Below are positions 58,452 to 64,000 of a stretch of 64,000 nucleotides of DNA, piece by piece. Position 1 is the first letter of the stretch. Every line of letters starts with the position of its first letter. A model generated the notes under the pieces. The model was not told where the DNA came from and ran no database searches. It saw only the letters and a list, made by a program, of their open reading frames with translations. Both the position numbers and the translations under genes were made by a program. This DNA is from Leptospira kemamanensis (GTDB taxonomy: Bacteria > Spirochaetota > Leptospiria > Leptospirales > Leptospiraceae). The stretch covers positions 62,001 through 126,000 of the forward strand of contig NZ_RQGG01000010.1 in assembly GCF_004769665.1 (NCBI RefSeq). The letters run 5' to 3'.

Positions 58452-59886
58452 ACCAACAGGATTTTTAGAATTTAAGAAAGAATACCTTCAAAAGATTGAA
58501 CCAAAAGAAAGGGTCAAAAACTACAAAGAGTTTGAAAAACCTTTCCCTGAGGCTGTTGCCAAAGACCAAGGGGCTCGTTGTATGGACTGCGGAATTCCGT
58601 TTTGCCATGGCGACACTGGTTGCCCCGTCGACAACCTCATCCCTGAATTCAATGACTTTGTTTACCGAGGTCGTTGGAAAGAAGCTTGGGAAAACCTTTC
58701 TAAAACCAATAACTTCCCTGAGTTCACAGGAAGGCTCTGCCCTGCTCCATGTGAATCAGCTTGTACTTTAGGAATCATCGAACCACCAGTTTCCATCAAG
58801 TCGATTGAAAGAACCATCATCGACCGTGCTTGGGAAGAAGGTTGGGTCATCCCACAAATGCCTGTTTCCAAATCTGGAAAAAAAGTGGCCGTTGTCGGAT
58901 CGGGACCAGCTGGTCTTGCCGCAGGACAACAGTTAGCTCGTGCAGGTCACACGGTGACAATCTTTGAAAAAAATGACCGCATTGGTGGCCTACTCCGTTA
59001 TGGAATTCCAGATTTTAAAATGGAAAAAAGACACATTGACCGCCGTATGAAACAAATGGAAGCGGAAGGTGTTACTTTCAAAACCAACGTAAATGTTGGA
59101 GTTGATATCACCGCAAAACAACTTTTAGCTGATTTTGATGCAGTTGTTCTTGCTTGTGGATCCGAAGTGCCAAGAGATCTTCCTGTGGAAGGTCGAAGCA
59201 ACAAAGGAATCCATTTTGCAATGGAGTTTTTGACAAAGAACAACAAACACGTTGCAGGTGATGCAATTGAAATTATCAACGCCAAAGACAAACATGTGAT
59301 CGTGATTGGTGGAGGTGATACAGGATCTGACTGTGTAGGAACTTCCAACCGCCATGGTGCCAAGTCCGTCACTCAAATTGAATTATTCCCAGAACCTCCG
59401 AAAGATAGAGACAAGTCCACTCCTTGGCCATTGTATCCAAAGATGTTACGTACTTCCACATCTCACGAAGAAGGAGTCAGTCGTAAATGGGCTGTCTCTA
59501 CGATGGGATTCAAAGCCAATGAAAAAGGCGAAGTCACTGCGATTTACGGGTCGGAAGTCAAAGAAGAAAATGGGAAATTCATTCCAGTGCCGGGCACTGA
59601 GTTCGAATGGCCTGCTGACCTCGTTTTTTTGGCAATGGGATTTATGAATCCGGTAAAAGATGGGTTACTTGCTGATTTACAAAAAGAAGGATTGGAACTC
59701 GATGGCAGAGGCAATGTCAAAGCAGAATTCGGAACCAAAGCCGGTTCTTTTGCGACAACCGTTCCAAAAGTGTATGCTTGCGGCGACGTAAGACGAGGGC
59801 AATCCCTCATCGTTTGGGCGATTTCCGAAGGAAGAAAGTGCGCGGACCAAGTGCACCAATTCCTGATGTCAGAAGTAGAAGCCTAA
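58444..59886 (+). CDS. gltD: Glutamate synthase small subunit
   Basis: 480 residues. 4Fe-4S region [19 protein letters not shown] and [15 protein letters not shown] site [22 protein letters not shown] and NAD site [15 protein letters not shown]. It feeds electrons from NAD(P)H to GltB. Starts with GTG overlapping the gltB end by eight bases, so it is translationally coupled. Confidence 0.96.
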   Translation: MGKPTGFLEFKKEYLQKIEPKERVKNYKEFEKPFPEAVAKDQGARCMDCGIPFCHGDTGCPVDNLIPEFNDFVYRGRWKEAWENLSKTNNFPEFTGRLCPAPCESACTLGIIEPPVSIKSIERTIIDRAWEEGWVIPQMPVSKSGKKVAVVGSGPAGLAAGQQLARAGHTVTIFEKNDRIGGLLRYGIPDFKMEKRHIDRRMKQMEAEGVTFKTNVNVGVDITAKQLLADFDAVVLACGSEVPRDLPVEGRSNKGIHFAMEFLTKNNKHVAGDAIEIINAKDKHVIVIGGGDTGSDCVGTSNRHGAKSVTQIELFPEPPKDRDKSTPWPLYPKMLRTSTSHEEGVSRKWAVSTMGFKANEKGEVTAIYGSEVKEENGKFIPVPGTEFEWPADLVFLAMGFMNPVKDGLLADLQKEGLELDGRGNVKAEFGTKAGSFATTVPKVYACGDVRRGQSLIVWAISEGRKCADQVHQFLMSEVEA

Positions 59887-59905
59887 GAACACGAGTCACT
59901 TCACA

Positions 59906-60091
59906 TCAGGATCCACACTTGGAACAAACCTTCTCATAACAGGGATAATTTGTTTCCAATTGTGGATTCAGTTTCGCTTTGTCTTTGGCAAAAAAATTCT
60001 TGCCTAACTTCCAAATTGTTAAAATCATTGGAGAGACCAATTGGAACGTAGCTAGTAACACTATAAAAATCGTGATATAATATTCTAACAT
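59906..60091 (-). CDS. Small inner-membrane protein with CxxC end
   Basis: 61 residues from ATG 60091, backed by AAGGGAG six bases ahead. One helix (YYITIFIVLLATFQLVSPMIL) and a C-terminal CYEKVCSKCGS that could bind metal or thiol. Divergent from the TTG at 60103, eleven bases away. Family unknown. Confidence 0.6.
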   Translation of the reverse strand: MLEYYITIFIVLLATFQLVSPMILTIWKLGKNFFAKDKAKLNPQLETNYPCYEKVCSKCGS

Positions 60092-60102
60092 TTGAGACTC
60101 CC

Positions 60103-61071
60103 TTGAAACTAACTGTAAAACAAATCCTAAAAATCGCAACACTTTTGGTAGTCCTTTCTTCTACCTTATCCGCTGAGAACATCCTTCTCAAAAAAGGGGG
60201 AACCATCAAAGGGAAAGTCATAGAACAAGACCAATACAAACTCAAAATCCGAAAAGAAGATGGAACAACGATTGTTCTCAATAAAACGGAAATCCTAAAA
60301 GTCGTTTATAAAGAAAACTTAACTGCTGCAGAAGAAGATAAACTCAGAAAAGCAGAAGAAGATAAAGAACGCATCAAACGAGAAAAAGAAGAAGCGGCAA
60401 GGCTTAAAAAAGAACAAGAAGAAGCTGCTCGTTTGGAAAAAGAAAACGCGAAAAACAATGCTACTTTAGAAGCAGAAGCCAAACGGAAACAAGAAGAAGA
60501 AGCAAAATTAGCAGAAGCGGAACGAAAGAACCTAACAAGAACAGGTGCCATGTGGCGTTCTGCGGTTCTTCCAGGTTGGGGACAATGGAAACAAGGACGA
60601 AAAGTACAAGCCATTGTATACCCATCCATCATTGCAGTAGGACTCTTTTTTACCTATGACAAACACCGCATGTATCTCAATGCAAAAAGAGATTATAATA
60701 ATTTAGAAAACCCTTATACAACCAATGGCCTTGTCCGTGCTGCATTTACACCACAATCAGCAGCTGTTTCCCCATCGGAAGCAGTCGTGGCAAGCCAACT
60801 TGGTCCTTTTAAAGGGCAAAGAGAATCTGTCGAAAGGCATTACCAAGAGATGCAATACATAGGAATTGCCACCTTACTTGTGTATGCTTGGAATATCTTT
60901 GATGCGTATTATTTCCACCCAACGGGTTCAGGCCTCAGTATGGATGACACAAGGAAAGAAAAGTTTTTCCTGAGTTCCAGTGTAGACCGAGTGGGTTATC
61001 ACCCAACAGCTCTCGCTGGGGACAGAGGACTTGAACACCGTACTCAATTGGGATACGAATTTACCTTCTAA
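60103..61071 (+). CDS. Exported coiled-coil/DUF5683-like membrane protein
   Basis: 322 residues from TTG 60103. Signal peptide (ILKIATLLVVLSSTLSAE), a small beta-barrel domain (GGTIKGKVIEQDQYKLKIRK), a Glu/Lys-rich coiled coil (about 85-145: EEAARLKKEQEEAARLEKE), then WRSAVLPGWGQWKQGRKVQA, which is the DUF5683/P-loop-like 'LLPGWGQ' membrane motif, and two hydrophobic segments. Its role is unknown; similar proteins appear in spirochaete envelopes. Confidence 0.6.
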   Translation: MKLTVKQILKIATLLVVLSSTLSAENILLKKGGTIKGKVIEQDQYKLKIRKEDGTTIVLNKTEILKVVYKENLTAAEEDKLRKAEEDKERIKREKEEAARLKKEQEEAARLEKENAKNNATLEAEAKRKQEEEAKLAEAERKNLTRTGAMWRSAVLPGWGQWKQGRKVQAIVYPSIIAVGLFFTYDKHRMYLNAKRDYNNLENPYTTNGLVRAAFTPQSAAVSPSEAVVASQLGPFKGQRESVERHYQEMQYIGIATLLVYAWNIFDAYYFHPTGSGLSMDDTRKEKFFLSSSVDRVGYHPTALAGDRGLEHRTQLGYEFTF

Positions 61072-61135
61072 CCAGAATTATACTGAACTAACCCTTCCTT
61101 AAACTTTAGATCAATTCTAAATCTCAACTCCATCC

Positions 61136-61149
61136 TTGACAAAAATCAA
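61136..61149. promoter_or_regulatory. FNR/CRP-family box ahead of the cco operon
   Basis: TTGACAAAAATCAA matches the FNR consensus TTGAT-N4-ATCAA with one mismatch. It lies 112 bases before ccoN. Its first six bases, TTGACA, may also serve as a -35 element with CATAGT 16 bases on. cbb3 oxidase genes are usually FNR-regulated under low oxygen. Confidence 0.6.
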
Positions 61150-61260
61150 GGGTGGAACATAGTCCCACTTTCCTGTTTTTCTTTCTTTTCTTCGTCTTCT
61201 TTATATAAAGGATTAAGTTCTCTAAAGAAATAGAACTGATAAAGATTAAGGAGAGAAACA

Positions 61261-62691
61261 TTGGCTACGGAAAAAACTCAATATGACGATTTTATCGTAA
61301 AAGGGTTTATCATTTCAGCGTTAGTCTGGGGCGTTGCATCAATGACATTTGGTGTCATCATTGCCTTCCAACTTGTGTATCCACAGCTGAATTTGGAATT
61401 ACCTTGGACGAGCTTCGGAAGACTACGACCATTACATACCAATGCTGCCATTTTTGGTTTTGCGTTGAGCGTGATCTTCGCCACTGCCTACCATACAGTA
61501 CAAAGACTTTGTCGCACCAGAATGTGGAACGACACTCTTTCCAAACTGCATTTAGCATTATACAACTTATCAATTGTTTTAGCTGCGATCACGTTACCAC
61601 TCGGTTACAGCCAATCCAAAGAATATGCTGAATTGGAATGGCCGATCGACTTACTCATTGTTGTTTGGTATGTTATCTTTTTTGCAAACTACCTCATGAC
61701 GGTACTGAAACGAAAAGAAGAACAAATGTATGTTGCCATTTGGTTTTACATTGCTTCCTTCGTAACAGTTCCCCTACTCTTCATTGTAAATAACATCGTA
61801 ATCCCTGCAGGATTTTTAAAATCGTATTCGGTTTATGCAGGAGTATTTGATGCCAACATCCAATGGTGGTATGGTCACAACGCAGTAGCATTCGTACTCA
61901 CAACACCATTTTTGGGTCTTATGTACTACTACCTTCCAAAACACATCAAACAACCAATTTACTCACATAGACTTTCTATCATCCACTTCTGGTCACTTAT
62001 CTTTATCTACATTTGGGCAGGTCCTCACCACTTATTGTATTCACCAATTCCTGAGTGGTTACAAACAACGGGTATGGTATTTTCCATCATGTTATGGATG
62101 CCATCTTGGGGTGGTATGTTAAATGGATTTTTAACACTCACTCAAGCCAAAGACAAAATCAAAGTGGACGCAACCCTCAAAATGATGTTAGCTGCCGTTA
62201 CTTTTTACGGTATGTCAACCTTTGAAGGACCTCTTCTTTCTATTCGTGCGGTTTCGGCTCTAGGACACAACACAGACTGGATCATTGGTCACGTTCACTC
62301 GGGAACTCTCGGATGGGTTGGATTTATGTCAGCAGCTGCCTTGTATTACTTAGTGCCTAGACTTTGGAATGCAAACCTCTATAGCGAAAAATTGGCGAAT
62401 GCACATTTTTGGTTAGGGACTCTCGGGATCCTACTCTACATCATTTCGATGTGGGTTTCTGGAATCACAGAAGGATCTATGTGGAGAGCTGTGGGAGAAA
62501 ACGGGGAACTCGTTTATAAAGACTGGGTTGAGATTGTTGAGTTCTTAAAACCTTTCCGTCTATTCCGTGCGATTGGAGGAACACTCTATCTAACAGGGAT
62601 TATCCTTATGGTGTATAACTTTATCAAAACCATTCAAAACAAAGACAGTGGTTTTGTGGAACAAGACTTACGTATAGGAGTGAAATCATAA
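61261..62691 (+). CDS. ccoN: Cytochrome c oxidase, cbb3-type, subunit I
   Basis: 476 residues, twelve helices. Low-spin heme His in RPLHTNAAIFGF; CuB ligands in WWYGHNAVAF and IWAGPHHLLYS; heme b3 ligands in TDWIIGHVHSG. Catalytic core reducing oxygen to water. TTG start with AAGGAGAG seven bases ahead. Its stop overlaps the ccoO start (TAATG). Confidence 0.95.
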   Translation: MATEKTQYDDFIVKGFIISALVWGVASMTFGVIIAFQLVYPQLNLELPWTSFGRLRPLHTNAAIFGFALSVIFATAYHTVQRLCRTRMWNDTLSKLHLALYNLSIVLAAITLPLGYSQSKEYAELEWPIDLLIVVWYVIFFANYLMTVLKRKEEQMYVAIWFYIASFVTVPLLFIVNNIVIPAGFLKSYSVYAGVFDANIQWWYGHNAVAFVLTTPFLGLMYYYLPKHIKQPIYSHRLSIIHFWSLIFIYIWAGPHHLLYSPIPEWLQTTGMVFSIMLWMPSWGGMLNGFLTLTQAKDKIKVDATLKMMLAAVTFYGMSTFEGPLLSIRAVSALGHNTDWIIGHVHSGTLGWVGFMSAAALYYLVPRLWNANLYSEKLANAHFWLGTLGILLYIISMWVSGITEGSMWRAVGENGELVYKDWVEIVEFLKPFRLFRAIGGTLYLTGIILMVYNFIKTIQNKDSGFVEQDLRIGVKS

Positions 62692-63386
62692 TGTTGGGAT
62701 TTAATAAATTCTTAGATTGGTTTTCAGAAATTGCAGACCGTTGGGATACAAAAGGAGTTAAGTTTACAATCTACACAACCATTGCCGTTGTGATTGGTGG
62801 ACTTTTTGAACTCATCCCTCCGTTTTTTTTGACGAAAACGGTAACACCAATTTCCACTGTGAAACCGTATTCGGCATTGGAGTTGGCAGGTCGCGATACC
62901 TACCAAAAAGAAGGATGTATTGGTTGCCACACACAAATGGTTCGCCCTTTTAAATGGGAAGTGGATCGTTTTGACCCAACTAAATCCTATGGAAGAACTG
63001 GTTACTCCAAAGGGGGAGAATTTGTTTACGACCATCCATTCCTTTGGGGTTCTAAACGAACTGGTCCAGACCTAGCTCACGAATCACAAATGTTACGTTC
63101 TGATGAATGGCATAAAAACCACCTCATCAATCCAAGAACGGTAGGTGGTGTACCAAACTCCATTATGCCAGCCTATCCTTGGTTATTCGAAGAGTCTCAC
63201 AAAGTAGATGTAGAACAAGTAGTTGCAAACATGAAAGCACTTAGATCCATCGGTGTTCCTTACTCAGAAGAAGATTTGGCAAATGCACCTTCTCTCTTAA
63301 AAGACAAAACCGAAGGTGATGCACTGGTTGCCTACTTACAAAAACTAGGCCGTGACTCGGCTGAGTTACAAAAAGGGATGAAGTAA
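62691..63386 (+). CDS. ccoO: Cytochrome c oxidase, cbb3-type, subunit II
   Basis: 231 residues. One N-terminal helix; heme-c motif CIGCHTQMVRPF and the axial Met in SIMPAYPWLF. It passes electrons to CcoN. ATG shares one base with the ccoN stop. Confidence 0.95.
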   Translation: MLGFNKFLDWFSEIADRWDTKGVKFTIYTTIAVVIGGLFELIPPFFLTKTVTPISTVKPYSALELAGRDTYQKEGCIGCHTQMVRPFKWEVDRFDPTKSYGRTGYSKGGEFVYDHPFLWGSKRTGPDLAHESQMLRSDEWHKNHLINPRTVGGVPNSIMPAYPWLFEESHKVDVEQVVANMKALRSIGVPYSEEDLANAPSLLKDKTEGDALVAYLQKLGRDSAELQKGMK

Positions 63387-63390
63387 AGTC

Positions 63391-63540
63391 ATGAATGACG
63401 CAGACCTTCTCTTAATTTATAAAAGTTTGCGATTGCCGATCCTTGTGATCGCAATTGCTTACATCACCTACTACGTTTATAAAAAACGTACGAAAGACGA
63501 AATGGAAAAACCCAAGTATCGAATGCTTGAGGAGGATTAA
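63391..63540 (+). CDS. ccoQ: Cytochrome c oxidase, cbb3-type, small subunit IV
   Basis: 49 residues, one helix (LRLPILVIAIAYITYYVY) followed by a basic, acidic-ended tail (PKYRMLEED). Position between ccoO and ccoP and length fit CcoQ, a stabilising subunit. Confidence 0.8.
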   Translation: MNDADLLLIYKSLRLPILVIAIAYITYYVYKKRTKDEMEKPKYRMLEED

Positions 63541-63545
63541 TACGA

Positions 63546-64000
63546 ATGAAAGAACCAAAAGAAGTAGACGGAATCTTCCAAGCCGACAATCCCATGCCAC
63601 CTTGGTGGAAAATGGTTTGGCTCATCAGTATCATTGTATCCATCGGTTATGTTGCATACTTTCACTGGTATTCCGATTGGCCACAAGATGTCGCTTTTGA
63701 AAAAGAAGTGGCAGAACACGAAGCAAAGTTCCCCACCAAACAAGCAATTGTTGCTACAAACGATGATGGTTCCAACCCTTACCGTGATGACGCAGTTGCG
63801 ATCAAAGAAGGGGAAGGAACTTACAAACAAATTTGTTCTGCTTGCCATGGCCCCACTGCTGAAGGTGCTGTTGGTCCCAGTTTAGTTGATAAAGATTGGA
63901 TTCACGGAAATACCGACAAAGAAGTGTTCCATAACATTATGAAAGGAATTGGACCAGAAAGACAAAAACTCAACCGAGGTGGAATGCCAGCTTGGGAAGG
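63546..64000 (+). CDS. ccoP: Cytochrome c oxidase, cbb3-type, subunit III (3' truncated)
   Basis: 151 codons visible; it continues past the window. N-terminal helix (WWKMVWLISIIVSIGYVAYF), then the first heme-c motif CSACHGP, GAVGPSLVD and a Met (RGGMPAW) as axial ligand. The second heme domain would lie beyond the end. Ribosome site GAGGAGG is in the ccoQ end. Confidence 0.93.
   Translation, partial: MKEPKEVDGIFQADNPMPPWWKMVWLISIIVSIGYVAYFHWYSDWPQDVAFEKEVAEHEAKFPTKQAIVATNDDGSNPYRDDAVAIKEGEGTYKQICSACHGPTAEGAVGPSLVDKDWIHGNTDKEVFHNIMKGIGPERQKLNRGGMPAWE

Overview
The window is a gene-dense, low-GC chromosome segment that reads as Leptospira (Spirochaetes), most likely a free-living saprophytic species. 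Pointers are the many spirochaete-type lipoprotein signals (short hydrophobic stretch ending in x-N-C or x-x-C), the SGNH-like/DUF1574-type membrane proteins expanded in leptospires, a complete cobalamin-dependent methylmalonyl-CoA mutase set, and a cbb3 oxidase. The genus call is inference from gene content. I see no rRNA, tRNA, CRISPR array, insertion sequence or prophage.

Layout. 1-7200: the end of a Deg-type protease, then a minus-strand operon with overlapping genes (nucleotidyltransferase/GT2 fusion, epimerase, Dpm1-like GT2, SGNH-like protein, GT-C-like protein) that looks like a lipid-carrier-linked glycan pathway. 7195-10700: a lipoprotein metallopeptidase, a DUF1574-type protein, two small proteins. 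10776-14129: the Cfa / DUF1365 / FAD amine-oxidase-like triad that modifies fatty acids. 14156-18678: a tight run speE, outer-membrane barrel, two lipoproteins, pyrF. 18818-19727: a thioredoxin-like protein and a DUF302 gene behind a perfect CsoR/CstR-like palindrome. 19730-23840: an AT-rich accessory block of unrelated minus-strand genes (actin-fold-like fragment, MepB, YdcF-like, two orphans). 23839-26710: EamA transporter, DUF2505-like protein, ferritin-like protein with a histone-H1-like tail, YhhN lysoplasmalogenase. 26777-32302: mutA, mutB, meaB. 32616-34939: NarL-type two-component pair and a PilZ protein. 35019-40095: RND exporter and a polytopic membrane protein. 40219-43944: ExbB-like, TonB-like and a papain-fold protein that has lost its catalytic residues. 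43958-47025: UDP-sugar pyrophosphorylase cluster and an alpha/beta-hydrolase without its nucleophile. 47085-49249: copper-storage protein, Cys-rich lipoprotein, TraB protein. 49310-53692: cheD, HDOD protein, shikimate kinase, TPM-domain protein, membrane protein. 53874-59886: gltB-gltD. 59906-61071: a small membrane protein and a coiled-coil protein. 61261-64000: ccoNOQ and the start of ccoP, behind an FNR/CRP-like box.

The core metabolic genes look ordinary. The observations worth a second look are the degraded-active-site proteins (41533-43944, 46114-47025, 25231-25983), the ExbB/TonB/pseudopeptidase operon without ExbD, the glycan operon, the accessory block with hairpin boundaries, and the palindromic regulatory sites before the DUF302 and cco genes.
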